The notes under the pieces are model-generated. The model was not told the DNA's origin and ran no database searches. It saw only the letters and a list, made by a program, of their open reading frames with translations. Of a DNA stretch of 64,000 nt, positions 25,631 through 34,891 are shown piece after piece. Numbering within the stretch: position 1 is the stretch's first letter; every line of letters starts with the position of its first letter. The position numbers and the translations under genes were made by a program. Source of the DNA: Szabonella alba (GTDB taxonomy: Bacteria; Pseudomonadota; Alphaproteobacteria; Rhodobacterales; Rhodobacteraceae); contig NZ_JAESVN010000003.1 of assembly GCF_016765775.1 (NCBI RefSeq), positions 372,001-436,000 of the forward strand, in the 5' to 3' direction.

Positions 25631-26776
25631 TCAGAGTTTCAGCGACAGCACCGTGGCCATGGCCAACTCGCCAAAGCCGTTGAACCTTGTATTGGTCACC
25701 GTGGAATAGGCCCCCATGCCGTGGAAAATCAGGAAATCACCCTCGGAAATCCCCGCATCCAGCGCCAGTTCCCCCGGCAGACGGTCGACCGAATCACAGG
25801 TCGGGCCAAAGACGATACGATTGGCTGTTTCGCCCTGACGTTTTTCCCCCGTGGCGGTCAGAACCTCGGTCCGGTCGATCACGCCGATCATCGGCAGTTC
25901 GGTCAACGACCCATAAACCCCGTCGGTCAGGAAGACATGGGTATCGTCGCGCACGGCCTTGACGCAGGACGCGACCGAAAACGCATCCCCCACCAGCCCG
26001 CGGCCGGGTTCACAAATCAGAATCGGGCGCTGTTCACCGAAGGCCTCAGACGCGACGCGGTCAATCGTGGCAAAGATCGCCTCAAGATCCGGGGCCACCG
26101 CCGCCAGACGATGCGAGGGGAAGCCACCGCCGACATTCAGACGCGCAATTGTCACGCCCGCATCGCGCGCGATTTCAGCCGCAACGCGGATATAGCTTTC
26201 CCAGGCGGCAGGCTCGGTGCATTGCGTGCCGGGATGGAAGGTGATCGAGGGGATGAACCCCGCATCCGCCACGGATTTCAGCAGATCGACCGCCAGTTCC
26301 GCCGTTGCCCCGAATTTCGCGCCGAAATTATAGGCAGCCCCCGCCACCGGCAGCTTGAAGCGCACGGTGATCTCGGTGCCTTCGGCGGGCACCAGTTCGA
26401 TCAGCTTGGCCAGTTCCGAGGCGCTGTCGATGGAATAGGATTTCACGCCCAGTTCCACCGCCACGCCAATCTCGGCCCGGCTGCGGACGGGATTGTTGTA
26501 ATGCAACGCCGCATCGGGGGCGAGACGGCGGATCAGCCGCATCTCGAAGGGGGATGCCACATCGAAACCGCGCAGACCGGCCGCGACCAGATTTTCGATC
26601 ACCGCCTCTTCGGGGTTGGATTTCACGGCATAGGTAACCATGCCCGGAAACCCGTCGATGAAACGGCGGGCGGTCGTCTGCAGAACCGAAGGCGCAAAGA
26701 ACAGAACCGGGTTTTCCGGCTGCACATTGCGCAGATATTCGGTCGGGTTGGTCCAGATTGTTTTCGAGAGTCCCAT
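25631..26776 (-). CDS. Type III PLP-dependent ornithine/lysine decarboxylase
   Basis: 381 residues from ATG 26776 with GGAAAGGA upstream; the frame extends further but the added residues are not family-like. Alanine-racemase fold: Schiff-base Lys52 in VTYAVKSNP, FDVASPFEMRLI, NVGGGFPSHR for phosphate binding, ICEPGRGLVGD, and the dimer-site Cys in FGPTCDSVDRL. It makes putrescine (or cadaverine) by decarboxylation. It lies divergent from an Lrp/AsnC regulator (26999), which probably controls it. The arginase at 50885 could supply ornithine. Confidence 0.88.
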   Translation of the reverse strand: MGLSKTIWTNPTEYLRNVQPENPVLFFAPSVLQTTARRFIDGFPGMVTYAVKSNPEEAVIENLVAAGLRGFDVASPFEMRLIRRLAPDAALHYNNPVRSRAEIGVAVELGVKSYSIDSASELAKLIELVPAEGTEITVRFKLPVAGAAYNFGAKFGATAELAVDLLKSVADAGFIPSITFHPGTQCTEPAAWESYIRVAAEIARDAGVTIARLNVGGGFPSHRLAAVAPDLEAIFATIDRVASEAFGEQRPILICEPGRGLVGDAFSVASCVKAVRDDTHVFLTDGVYGSLTELPMIGVIDRTEVLTATGEKRQGETANRIVFGPTCDSVDRLPGELALDAGISEGDFLIFHGMGAYSTVTNTRFNGFGELAMATVLSLKL

Positions 26777-26931
26777 CGGCGTCGTCCTTTCCGAGCCCGA
26801 GACGCAAGCTTCAGGCCCTGCCCGGGTTGCGGGCGGGTCGTGGGCACCTGCGCGGTTTATCCAAAACCAGGCCAGGTGCGTATGAGCCGCCCTTTTCCTG
26901 AAAACAAGGATGCCGTAAATGGGGCACATAA

Positions 26932-26951
26932 TCACCGATCAAAATAGGTGA
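26932..26951. promoter_or_regulatory. Inverted repeat between decarboxylase and Lrp-type regulator
   Basis: TCACC (26932-26936), ten AT-rich bases, GGTGA (26947-26951). The arms are perfect and the centre is GATCAAAATA, the shape favoured by Lrp/AsnC regulators. It is the only clear palindrome in this 222-base divergent gap, 47 bases before the regulator start and about 155 before the decarboxylase start. Candidate shared operator. Confidence 0.4.
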
Positions 26952-26998
26952 ATCGCATCGCATCTTCGTCACAATGACGAAAAAGGAAGGCAAACTGC

Positions 26999-27430
26999 AT
27001 GGATGACCTCGATCGCAACATCCTCGGCCTTCTGGGGGCGGATGCCCGCATGTCGGTTGCGGTACTGGCGCGGCGGCTGAAGGTCGCGCGCTCGACCATT
27101 CAGGCGCGGCTGGAACGGCTGGAAACCACCGGCATCATCGCGGGTTATACCGTGAAACTGGGAGAGGCCGGGCGTCAGGGACGGTTGCGCGCCTCGGTTC
27201 TGATCACGATTGAACCGCGCGCGCAGGCCGCTATCCTGACGCGTCTCAAATCCGTGGCCGAGGTGGAGCGGGTCTTTACCACCTCGGGGCGGTTCGATCT
27301 GCTGTTGCAGATCTCGGCCCCGAACACGCAGGTTCTGGATCAGGTTCTGGATGAGATCGGCGCAATGACCGGGGTGCGCAGCTCGGAAAGCCTGATCCAT
27401 CTGTCGACCAAGATCGACCGCGCGATCTGA
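26999..27430 (+). CDS. Lrp/AsnC family transcriptional regulator
   Basis: 143 residues. The winged helix is at residues 1-60 (DDLDRNILGLLGADARMSVAVLARRL, RSTIQARLERLETTGII). The RAM ligand domain starts about residue 70 (SVLITIEPRAQAAILTRL, VFTTSGRFDLLLQI). GAAGG precedes the ATG. These regulators respond to amino acids and often control a divergent neighbour, here the ornithine/lysine decarboxylase. It is followed after 111 bases by valS on the same strand. Confidence 0.9.
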   Translation: MDDLDRNILGLLGADARMSVAVLARRLKVARSTIQARLERLETTGIIAGYTVKLGEAGRQGRLRASVLITIEPRAQAAILTRLKSVAEVERVFTTSGRFDLLLQISAPNTQVLDQVLDEIGAMTGVRSSESLIHLSTKIDRAI

Positions 27431-27541
27431 TCCGCCGCTTTCGCCCCCGCGCGGCGCTTTCCCTTCGCCCGCCGCCGCGATAGAACCCGTCCCGACAAAG
27501 GCCCCCCGCGCCGGGGCCGCAGCGCCGCAAGGATGAATGAC

Positions 27542-30500
27542 ATGCCGATGGAAAAAACCTTCAACGCCGCCGAGGCCGAACCCCGCATCACCGCGATGTG
27601 GGAGGAAAAGAACGCCTTCGCCGCCGGGGCCAACAAGTCGCGCGATGACTCCTTCTGCGTCATGATCCCGCCGCCCAATGTGACCGGCGCGCTACATATG
27701 GGGCATGCCTTCAACAACACGCTGCAGGATATCCTGACGCGCTGGCACCGGATGCGGGGGTTCGATACACTCTGGCAGCCCGGCACCGACCATGCGGGGA
27801 TTGCCACCCAGATGGTGACCGAGCGCGAAATGGCCGCGAAGGGCGAACCGAGCCGGCGCGAAATGGGCCGCGAGGCGTTTCTGGAGCGGGTCTGGCAGCA
27901 GAAGATCAAGTCGCGTGGCACGATCATCGGGCAGTTGAAGCGGCTTGGCGCGTCCTGCGACTGGTCGCGCGAGGCTTTCACCATGTCCGGCGCGCCCAAT
28001 GCGCCCGAGGGTGAAGAGGGCAATTTCCACGATGCCGTCATCAAGGTTTTTGTCGATCTTTACAACAAGGGCCTGATCTATCGCGGCAAGCGGCTGGTCA
28101 ACTGGGACCCGCATTTCGAAACCGCGATCTCGGATCTTGAGGTCGAGAATATCGAAATGCCCGGCCATATGTGGCATTTCAAATATCCGCTGGCCGGTGG
28201 CGAAACCTATGACTATGTCGAGAAGGACGCCGAGGGCAATGTGACCCTTCGCGAGACGCGCGACTATATCTCAATTGCCACGACGCGGCCCGAAACCATG
28301 CTGGGCGATGGCGCGGTCGCGGTTCACCCATCGGATGAGCGTTATGCGCCAATCGTCGGGAAACTTTGTGAAATCCCCGTTGGGCCGAAGGAACACCGCC
28401 GCCTGATCCCGATCATCACTGACGAATATCCCGACCCGAGTTTCGGTTCGGGTGCCGTGAAGATCACCGGCGCGCATGATTTCAACGATTACGCCGTGGC
28501 CAAGCGTGGCAATATCCCCTGTTACCGGCTGATGGATACACAGGGCAATCTTCGGACAGACGGTGCACCGTATGCCGAATCCGCCATGATCGCACAAGAA
28601 GTAGCGCGCGGTGAGCGGACGTTAACAGAGGCTGAGATTGATGCGCTGAATCTCGTGCCGGATGACTTAAGGGGGCTGCACAGGTTCAAGCGCCCGGAAG
28701 ACAACAAACCACAAGCCCGAGAGCGCGTGGTAGAGCAGATCACCGCCGAAGGGCTGGCGGTGATGATCCCGGCCCCGCCCACGACACCCCGCCCCGGGCT
28801 TGACCCGGGGCCTCTGGCTGAACCGGGCGCTGCGGCATCGGACGAGGTCCCGGGTCAGGCCCGGGACGGGGTTGCGATGGTGCCTTATGTCGAGGCCAAG
28901 CCGATCATGCAGCCCTTTGGCGACCGGTCGAAAGTGGTGATCGAGCCGATGCTGACGGATCAGTGGTTTGTCGATACCGCGAAAATCGTGGAACCGGCGC
29001 TGGAGGCCGTGCGGAACGGCACCACCAAGATCATCCCCGAAAGCGGCGAGAAGGTCTATTTCCATTGGCTTGAGAATATCGAGCCGTGGTGCATCAGCCG
29101 CCAGTTGTGGTGGGGGCATCAGATTCCGGTTTGGTACGCAACCGCACCTGAAGACTTTGATGCTTATCGCGAAAAACTTGAATGGGTCAGAAATCAAGGA
29201 AGTGCTTATGACGGGAAAGAGCCCGAACGATTTGCAGGTCTAAAGGTCGTTCGGCACGAGGTTTGTGCTTCTACTGAAAGTGAAGCTCTTAAGAAGCTCG
29301 CACGAAAACTGCCCGCAGGAACAAAACTGAAGCTCGCTTATAACAATCTTGTTTCAAGAGAGAACGATGAGCTTGGCGGTTTTGGAATTGAAAATACTGG
29401 CGCTTGGGTAGTTTTCGTTTCCCGCGACCCCGACGTGCTCGACACTTGGTTTTCCTCCGGCCTCTGGCCCCTCGGCACGCTCGGCTGGCCCGAACAGACC
29501 CCGGAACTGCAACGCTATTTCCCAACATCGGTCCTTGTGACCGGGCAGGATATCCTGTTCTTCTGGGTCGCCCGGATGATGATGATGCAGCTTGCGGTGG
29601 TTGATCAGGTGCCGTTTCACACCGTCTATCTCCACGGCCTCGTGCGCGATGCCAAGGGCAAGAAGATGTCGAAATCGCTTGGCAATGTCATCGACCCCTT
29701 GGAAATCATCGACGAATACGGCGCCGATGCGCTGCGCTTTACCAATGCGGCCATGGCCTCCCTCGGGGGCGTGCTGAAGCTCGATACCGCGCGCATCGCG
29801 GGCTATCGCAACTTCACCACCAAGCTCTGGAATGCCTGCCGTTTTGCCGAAATGAATGGCGTCTGGGAGGGGCACAGCACCCAATCCGCCCCGCCCGATG
29901 CCACAGCCACCGCGAACCGCTGGATCATCGGTGAAACCGTCCGCACCCTGCATGAGGTGGACGCCGCCCTTGCCGAATACCGCTTCGATCAGGCCGCCGA
30001 CACGCTTTACAAATTCGTCTGGGGCAAGGTCTGCGACTGGTATGTGGAATTCGCAAAACCCCTGTTCGACGGCGACAGCGCCGCAGAAACCCGCGCCACG
30101 ATGGGCTGGGTGCTGGATCACTGCATGATCCTGCTGCATCCGATCATGCCCTTCATCACCGAAGAGCTGTGGGAAACCACCGGCAAACGCGTCGCCCCCC
30201 TGACCCTGACCGACTGGCCCAACCTGCCCGAGACGCTGATCGACGCGCCCTCGATGCGGGAAATGACCTGGGTGACGGGGCTGATCGACGCCATCCGGTC
30301 GGCCCGCGCGCAGATGCATGTGCCCGCAGGGCTGAAGGTCACGCTGCTGCGCATCGGGCTGGATGACACGGCCCGCGCCGCCTGCGACCGCAATGCCGGT
30401 CTGATCGCGCGGCTGGCCCGGATCGAAACGGTGACAGATGCCGAAACCGTGCCCAAGGGTGCGCTGACCATCGCGGCCGAAGGCGGCACGTTCGCGATTC

Positions 30501-30727
30501 CGCTGGAAGGGCTGATCGACATTGCCGAGGAGAAGGCGCGGCTGGAAAAGACGCTGGCGAAACTGGAAAAGGATCTGGCGGGACTGCGCGCGCGCCTGTC
30601 CAATCCGAAATTTGTCGCAAGCGCCAAGGAAGAGGTGGTCGAGGAAACCCGCGGGAAACTCGCACAAGGCGAGGAGGAGGCCGCGACTCTGTCCGCCGCC
30701 CTTGCGCGCCTTGCGGAGCTGCTCTGA
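27542..30727 (+). CDS. valS: Valine--tRNA ligase with an in-frame palindromic insertion and an extra AT-rich segment
   Basis: 1061 residues from ATG 27542 (AAGGA eight bases before); an ATG three codons upstream lies right on the AAGG and is less likely. HIGH motif in [11 protein letters not shown] near residue 52-56, KMSKS in [15 protein letters not shown], plus [13 protein letters not shown], the editing domain with [29 protein letters not shown] and [13 protein letters not shown]. The C-terminal coiled coil is [20 protein letters not shown]. It is longer than usual (E. coli about 950). About 28 residues come from a palindromic repeat at 28787-28871, and about 85 come from an AT-rich stretch at about 29140-29425 between the CISRQ and VLDTW motifs. 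All catalytic motifs are intact, so it should be functional. Confidence 0.94.
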   Translation: MPMEKTFNAAEAEPRITAMWEEKNAFAAGANKSRDDSFCVMIPPPNVTGALHMGHAFNNTLQDILTRWHRMRGFDTLWQPGTDHAGIATQMVTEREMAAKGEPSRREMGREAFLERVWQQKIKSRGTIIGQLKRLGASCDWSREAFTMSGAPNAPEGEEGNFHDAVIKVFVDLYNKGLIYRGKRLVNWDPHFETAISDLEVENIEMPGHMWHFKYPLAGGETYDYVEKDAEGNVTLRETRDYISIATTRPETMLGDGAVAVHPSDERYAPIVGKLCEIPVGPKEHRRLIPIITDEYPDPSFGSGAVKITGAHDFNDYAVAKRGNIPCYRLMDTQGNLRTDGAPYAESAMIAQEVARGERTLTEAEIDALNLVPDDLRGLHRFKRPEDNKPQARERVVEQITAEGLAVMIPAPPTTPRPGLDPGPLAEPGAAASDEVPGQARDGVAMVPYVEAKPIMQPFGDRSKVVIEPMLTDQWFVDTAKIVEPALEAVRNGTTKIIPESGEKVYFHWLENIEPWCISRQLWWGHQIPVWYATAPEDFDAYREKLEWVRNQGSAYDGKEPERFAGLKVVRHEVCASTESEALKKLARKLPAGTKLKLAYNNLVSRENDELGGFGIENTGAWVVFVSRDPDVLDTWFSSGLWPLGTLGWPEQTPELQRYFPTSVLVTGQDILFFWVARMMMMQLAVVDQVPFHTVYLHGLVRDAKGKKMSKSLGNVIDPLEIIDEYGADALRFTNAAMASLGGVLKLDTARIAGYRNFTTKLWNACRFAEMNGVWEGHSTQSAPPDATATANRWIIGETVRTLHEVDAALAEYRFDQAADTLYKFVWGKVCDWYVEFAKPLFDGDSAAETRATMGWVLDHCMILLHPIMPFITEELWETTGKRVAPLTLTDWPNLPETLIDAPSMREMTWVTGLIDAIRSARAQMHVPAGLKVTLLRIGLDDTARAACDRNAGLIARLARIETVTDAETVPKGALTIAAEGGTFAIPLEGLIDIAEEKARLEKTLAKLEKDLAGLRARLSNPKFVASAKEEVVEETRGKLAQGEEEAATLSAALARLAELL
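28787..28871 (+). repeat. Palindromic repeat element inserted in frame in valS
   Basis: The left arm at 28787-28812 and the reverse complement of the right arm at 28846-28871 agree in 23 of 26 positions; the shared core is CCCGGGC-(T/C)-TGACCCGGG. A 33-base spacer separates them. It is read through as Pro-Gly-Leu-Asp-Pro-Gly-Pro and Val-Pro-Gly-Gln-Ala-Arg-Asp-Gly without a stop or frameshift. It resembles dispersed REP/palindromic elements of alphaproteobacteria, which are usually intergenic. Confidence 0.75.
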
Positions 30728-30954
30728 GCTTTTTCGTTGGTCAACTACCCTTGGGCTCAAACATCCCCGGGGGGGAAGGCCGTCCGGGCCGAGGGGGGCA
30801 GACAGCCCCCCTTCCCGTTCTCCGTCAGGTATGACCCGTCCCGCACAACGCTGCCGCACATAACTTTGCACAGCGCAAATTTGCACAGCCCAATGCTGCA
30901 AACCCCGCCAGAGGCGACGGCCAGAATCAGCATGAAATCAGCACAGGAATGATC
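30728..30954. other. Gap between valS and tRNA-Leu with GC-rich hairpin
   Basis: GGGGGGC-AGACA-GCCCCCC (30793-30811) is a perfect seven-base hairpin followed by TTCCCGTTCT, a possible valS terminator. It belongs to the dispersed hairpin family described elsewhere, with CATCCCCGG on its left side. Further right, TTTGCACAGC occurs twice (about 30862-30890). No gene is supported. Confidence 0.45.
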
Positions 30955-31038
30955 TGGTACGGGTGGTCGGACTCGAACCGACACTCCTTGCGGAAACAGA
31001 TTTTGAGTCTGTCGCGTCTACCATTCCGCCACACCCGC
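30955..31038 (-). tRNA. tRNA-Leu (anticodon CAA)
   Basis: 84 bases including an encoded CCA. Acceptor stem GCGGGTG pairs with CACCCGT (first pair G-U), discriminator A. Anticodon stem ACAGA / TCTGT encloses loop CTCAAAA, giving anticodon CAA, which reads UUG. The variable arm is long, as in class II tRNAs. The T stem is GTCGG / CCGAC around TTCGAGT. It is transcribed in the same direction as the metallopeptidase gene, 161 bases beyond that gene's stop. Confidence 0.95.
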
Positions 31039-31199
31039 CCGTCCGGCCCTCCCATGGCAGAAACGCGCCGTTCGGCACGTCGGGATGGCCCTCGCCCCGG
31101 TATGAAACACCAAGGCTCTGCGCGGGATTTAGCGCGCAGGCCGCCGCGCGTCAATCCGCCGCGAACGGGTCGGATCACCATGGCGGCCCCCTTTGCCGA

Positions 31200-32045
31200 T
31201 CAAAGGCGTGCCGCCGTAAATGTATCGCAATCGTCCATCTGCCCGCTGCGATACCCGGTCACGAACCAGCGCGCGCGCTGTTCCGATGTGCCATGGGTAA
31301 AGGTATGGGGCACCGGCCTGCGTCCGGCATTGCGCTGCAGGATGTCATCGCCGATCTGGCGCGCGGCATTGACCGCCTCTTGCAGATCGCCCGCCTCTAC
31401 CGTGCCCAGACGCGCCTCGGCCTCGCGCGCCCAGATCCCGGCCAGACAATCGGCCTGCAATTCGGTGCGCACCGACAGCGCATTGCTTTGCGCCTCGGAC
31501 ACCTGACGGCGCAGCTGATGCACCTCGGCAAGGACACCCAGTTCATTCTGCACATGATGCGCGATCTCATGGGCCACGACATAGGCGGCGGCGAAATCGC
31601 CCTGCGCGCCCAGCCGGTCGCGCAATGTCGCAAAGAACCGTGTGTCGAGATAGGCCTTGCGATCCGCCGGACAGTAAAACGGCCCCGAGGCCCCCTCGGC
31701 CCCGCCGCAGGGCGAACCCGTCACATCGGAAAACAGCACCATCACCGCAGGCCGGTACTCGCGGCCAAGCTGTTCACGGAACACCGCCTGCCAGACCTCT
31801 TCGGTATCGGCCAGCGTGACGGCCACAAACTCCCCCGCGCCGCCGTCATCGGTCGCGGCCTGCGGCGTCTGGCTGCTGCGGCCGCCCTGCGGATCCAGCA
31901 ATTGCGTCACATCGACACCCAGGAAATACCCCAGCGCCAGCACGACGATCAGCCCGACCCCGCCGATCCGCGCGCCGCCTGCCCCCCGGCCCCCGCCGCG
32001 CCGGTCCTCGACATTGCGGCTTGTGCGCCGACCCTTCCACTGCAT
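31200..32045 (-). CDS. Neutral zinc metallopeptidase, YpfJ family
   Basis: 281 residues from ATG 32045 with AAGG seven bases upstream. One N-terminal membrane anchor (about residues 27-45, IGGVGLIVVLALGYFLG). Zinc-binding HEIAH in AAYVVAHEIAHHVQNELG, and the third ligand probably in RTELQADCLAGIW. Cys pair in GSPCGG and FYCPAD. The family is a putative periplasmic peptidase of unknown substrate. The next feature on the same strand is tRNA-Leu. Confidence 0.88.
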   Translation of the reverse strand: MQWKGRRTSRNVEDRRGGGRGAGGARIGGVGLIVVLALGYFLGVDVTQLLDPQGGRSSQTPQAATDDGGAGEFVAVTLADTEEVWQAVFREQLGREYRPAVMVLFSDVTGSPCGGAEGASGPFYCPADRKAYLDTRFFATLRDRLGAQGDFAAAYVVAHEIAHHVQNELGVLAEVHQLRRQVSEAQSNALSVRTELQADCLAGIWAREAEARLGTVEAGDLQEAVNAARQIGDDILQRNAGRRPVPHTFTHGTSEQRARWFVTGYRSGQMDDCDTFTAARL

Positions 32046-32248
32046 TTCGGAACCTTTCCCCGAACACCTCTGACCCGGGTGCAGCTTAGCTGGCTTGCCG
32101 CCAGCCCGGAAGCCTGACAATCGGCATTTGCGCCTCCACCCGCCACCGGGGCGCGCCAATCCGCCAACTGCCCCTGCGGCCCGCATGCTGGCCACTTGAC
32201 CCCGCCCCCGCCCCATGGTCAGAGGCCCGGACCCCGACGGAGATCCGC

Positions 32249-32827
32249 ATGATCCGCGCCCTTTATGACTGGACGATGTCGCTGGCGCAGTCGCGCCATG
32301 CGCTTTGGGCGCTGGCCATCGTGGCCTTTGTCGAAAGCTCCTTCTTCCCGATCCCGCCCGATGTTCTGATGATCCCGATGATCCTTGCCGCACCGCGCCG
32401 CGCCTTCCTGATCGCGGGCGTGGCGACACTGTTTTCGGTGCTGGGGGGGGCGTTCGGCTACTGGATCGGGGCGACGTTTTTCGAAAGCATCGGCCAGCCG
32501 GTGCTGGAATTCTACGGCAAGGAGGCCCATGCCGCAGACTTTTTCGAACGGCTGAATGCCTGGGGCACCTGGGTCGTGCTGGTCGCCGGGGTCACGCCCT
32601 TTCCCTACAAGGTCATCACGATCCTGTCAGGCATGTCTGATCTGTCCTTTACTGTCTTCATGTTTGCCTCCCTTCTTGCCCGGGGGCTGCGGTTTTTCAT
32701 TGTCGCGGCCCTTTTGTGGAAATTCGGCGCGCCGATCCGTGACTTCATCGAGCGACGGCTCGGCTTGATGTTCACACTGGCCTGTGCCTTGTTGATCGGA
32801 GGATTTGTTGTGGTGAGGTATCTGTGA
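32249..32827 (+). CDS. DedA / VTT-domain membrane protein (YqaA-type)
   Basis: 192 residues with about five hydrophobic segments. ALAIVAFVESSFFPIPPDVLMIPMILA is the conserved first re-entrant region, and FGYWIGATFFE and WVVLVAGVTPFPYKVITILSG mark the VTT core with its Gly and Pro residues. Members of this superfamily move lipid carriers across the inner membrane. The dsbB start (GTG) lies within its last codons (GTGA overlap), so the two are co-translated. Confidence 0.85.
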   Translation: MIRALYDWTMSLAQSRHALWALAIVAFVESSFFPIPPDVLMIPMILAAPRRAFLIAGVATLFSVLGGAFGYWIGATFFESIGQPVLEFYGKEAHAADFFERLNAWGTWVVLVAGVTPFPYKVITILSGMSDLSFTVFMFASLLARGLRFFIVAALLWKFGAPIRDFIERRLGLMFTLACALLIGGFVVVRYL

Positions 32828-33309
32828 GATCACGCGACGCGATGAGGGCCGAGGGCCGCCTGCTGGCATTGGTCGCAGGCAGCGGTTCAGCGATCCTGCT
32901 GGGTGCGGCCTTTGCTTTTGAACATCTGGGCGGCCTGTTCCCCTGTGAACTTTGCCTCTGGCAACGCTGGCCGCATGCGGTGGCGGTTCTGCTCGCACTT
33001 CTGGCGCTGATCTTCGGCACAAGGGTTCTGGGCTGGCTCGGTGCGCTGGCCATGCTGGTCACCGCCGGGATCGCGCTGTTTCATACCGGGGTCGAATATG
33101 GCTGGTGGGAAGGGCTTGCCGCCTGTTCGGGCGGTTCGCTTTCGGGTCTGGCGGCGGGCGATCTGCTGAACCCCGATATCGCGGTCGCCAATCCGGTGCG
33201 CTGCGATACGGTTGCCTGGGAGTTCCTGTCGCTGTCGATGGCCAGTTGGAACGGCATCGCCTCCTTGCTGCTGGCCTTCTTCTGGGTCGCGGCGGCACGG
33301 CGCGGCTGA
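32824..33309 (+). CDS. dsbB: Disulfide bond formation protein B
   Basis: 161 residues, four membrane segments. Cys41-Glu-Leu-Cys44 is the quinone-proximal pair. The second pair is probably Cys101 (AACSGG) and Cys127 (VRCDTV) in the second periplasmic loop. Reoxidises DsbA-type oxidase using quinone. The GTG at 32824 overlaps the dedA-like stop; an ATG at 32842 is an alternative. No dsbA is adjacent. Confidence 0.88.
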   Translation: MRSRDAMRAEGRLLALVAGSGSAILLGAAFAFEHLGGLFPCELCLWQRWPHAVAVLLALLALIFGTRVLGWLGALAMLVTAGIALFHTGVEYGWWEGLAACSGGSLSGLAAGDLLNPDIAVANPVRCDTVAWEFLSLSMASWNGIASLLLAFFWVAAARRG

Positions 33310-33339
33310 CGCCCGTAGCGCCCCCGCCGCGCGAAGGTG

Positions 33340-34008
33340 TCAGTCGCCCCCCGGCAGCACATCGCGCAGAAAGGCCAGTGCCACCGACAGACCATCCGGC
33401 GCGATGCCATGGCCGGTGCCTTCCATCACATGTCCATAGGTCGTGAACCCCGCGCCCAGCAGCGCGTCCCCGGCAAGGCCCATATCGGCAAAGGGCACGA
33501 CCGGATCCGCATCGCCATGGATCAGCAGAACGGGCGGCTTCGACACCGCCTCGGCGGCCAGCAACTCCGGCGCCAGCAACCGGCCCGAAATCGCCACCAC
33601 CCCGGCGATGGGTTCTGCGCGGCGCGGTGCCACATGCAGCGCCATCATCGCGCCCTGACTGAACCCGACCAGCGCCAGCGCCTCGGGCCCCAGCCCTTCC
33701 CCGGACAGCCGCGCCTCCAGAAAGGCATTGAGATCGGCCACCGAACGCTGCAGCCCCGCACGGCTTTCCGCCTCACTGGATCCGTCCAGCCAGGGGATCG
33801 GGAACCATTGCCGCCCGAACGGCGCGCCCGGCACCCGTTCGGGCGCATCCGGCGCAAGGAATACCGTGTCGGGCAGATGCGGCGCCAGAGGATCGGCCAG
33901 CCCCAGCAGATCGGCGCCATCCGCGCCATACCCATGCAGGAAGACCACCATCCGCCGCGCCGTGCCGGGGGCCGCGCCCTTGCGTCCGAACTGCAATTCC
34001 CGCGTCAT
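33340..34008 (-). CDS. Phospholipase/carboxylesterase family alpha/beta hydrolase
   Basis: 222 residues from ATG 34008, which overlaps the upstream glycosylase stop (ATGA). MVVFLHGYGADGADLLGLA forms the oxyanion region, LVGFSQGAMMALHVA holds the nucleophile Ser, LLIHGDADPVVPF the Asp and EGTGHGIAPDG the His. This is the small serine esterase family around bacterial carboxylesterase and acyl-protein thioesterase. It is convergent with dsbB, 30 bases away. Confidence 0.88.
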   Translation of the reverse strand: MTRELQFGRKGAAPGTARRMVVFLHGYGADGADLLGLADPLAPHLPDTVFLAPDAPERVPGAPFGRQWFPIPWLDGSSEAESRAGLQRSVADLNAFLEARLSGEGLGPEALALVGFSQGAMMALHVAPRRAEPIAGVVAISGRLLAPELLAAEAVSKPPVLLIHGDADPVVPFADMGLAGDALLGAGFTTYGHVMEGTGHGIAPDGLSVALAFLRDVLPGGD

Positions 34009-34634
34009 GTGATCCCTTCCCGTGATGTTTCCACCCGGTAGTAGGCCCAAAGCAGCCGCGCCGCAACCGAACGCCAGGGTGACCAATCCGCCGCCATGGC
34101 ACGCAGATCCCGCTCTTTCGGGCGCGCCGCCAGCCCGAACAGCCGCCGCGCGCTTTCCTGCAAGGCCAGATCGCCCGGGGCAAAGATATCCGCCCGGCCA
34201 AGGCTGAACATCGCATAAATCTCGGCGGTCCAGATCCCGATCCCCGGCAGGGCTGTCAGATCCGCCATGATCCGCGCATCCTCCATCCCGCGCAGGGCGT
34301 CAAAATCCAGATCGGCCCGGGCCAGCGCCTGTGCATAGCGGATCTTCTGGCGCGACAATCCGCAAAGCCGCAAATCCTCATCCGTCGCCGCCGCAACTGC
34401 CGCGCGGTCGGTCAGCCCCGCCGCCTCAAGCCGCGCGGTGATCACCCGGGCCGAGGCGACGCTGACCTGCTGGCTGACAATCGCCCCCAGAAGGGCGGCA
34501 AAGCCGTCAGGGCGTAGCCTGTCAGGCAAGGGACCGGTCAGGGCCAGCGCATGGGCAAAGCGCGGCTCATGCGCTGCAAGCCATGCCGCGCCTTCGGCCA
34601 CGCATTCCGCGCCCCTGATGATCCGTCCAACCAT
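34005..34634 (-). CDS. DNA-3-methyladenine glycosylase, AlkA-like (HhH-GPD)
   Basis: 209 residues from ATG 34634; longer frames add an unrelated arginine-rich stretch. FAALLGAIVSQQVSVASARVI is the usual entry, LPGIGIWTAEIYAMFSLGR the helix-hairpin-helix, and DIFAPGDLALQE holds the catalytic Asp. No iron-sulfur Cys cluster. Base excision repair of alkylated bases. A copy of the dispersed hairpin repeat lies just upstream. Confidence 0.9.
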   Translation of the reverse strand: MVGRIIRGAECVAEGAAWLAAHEPRFAHALALTGPLPDRLRPDGFAALLGAIVSQQVSVASARVITARLEAAGLTDRAAVAAATDEDLRLCGLSRQKIRYAQALARADLDFDALRGMEDARIMADLTALPGIGIWTAEIYAMFSLGRADIFAPGDLALQESARRLFGLAARPKERDLRAMAADWSPWRSVAARLLWAYYRVETSREGIT

Positions 34635-34891
34635 TCCAGCCTCCGTTTTCCGCCAGCCTAGCGCCATCCCGGCGCAAAGGGAAACCGCACCCTGCCCTTT
34701 CATCCTGGCCGAAATACCTCGGGGGAAGCCCGGAATGGGCGCGGGGGCAGCGCCCCCGTTCCGCCGTTTCCCCGTCCTGATGCGCTCGGTCGTGCCACCA
34801 GCGACGGATCCGCGCCCCCCTGTCACGGCCGATTGTCCCCGGCACAATTTCGCGCTGGACCTTCGCGGCAGGGCGGGCCTAATCCTGCGGG
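34635..34891. other. Divergent gap between alkA-like gene and MFS transporter
   Basis: Contains a copy of the dispersed hairpin repeat (34696-34765, minus orientation). The right part of the gap has no recognisable element beyond the promoter space needed for the transporter. Confidence 0.4.
34696..34765 (-). repeat. Dispersed hairpin repeat, copy 1
   Basis: Minus-strand order: hairpin GGGGGC-GCT-GCCCCC, then CCCCCGAGGTATTTCGGCC, then AGGATGAAAG. The block GAGGTATTT-(n)-GCC(A)-GATGAAAG recurs at 48189-48240 and 51855-51905. Here it precedes the alkA-like start and follows no gene on its own strand, so it is not simply a terminator. Confidence 0.6.
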
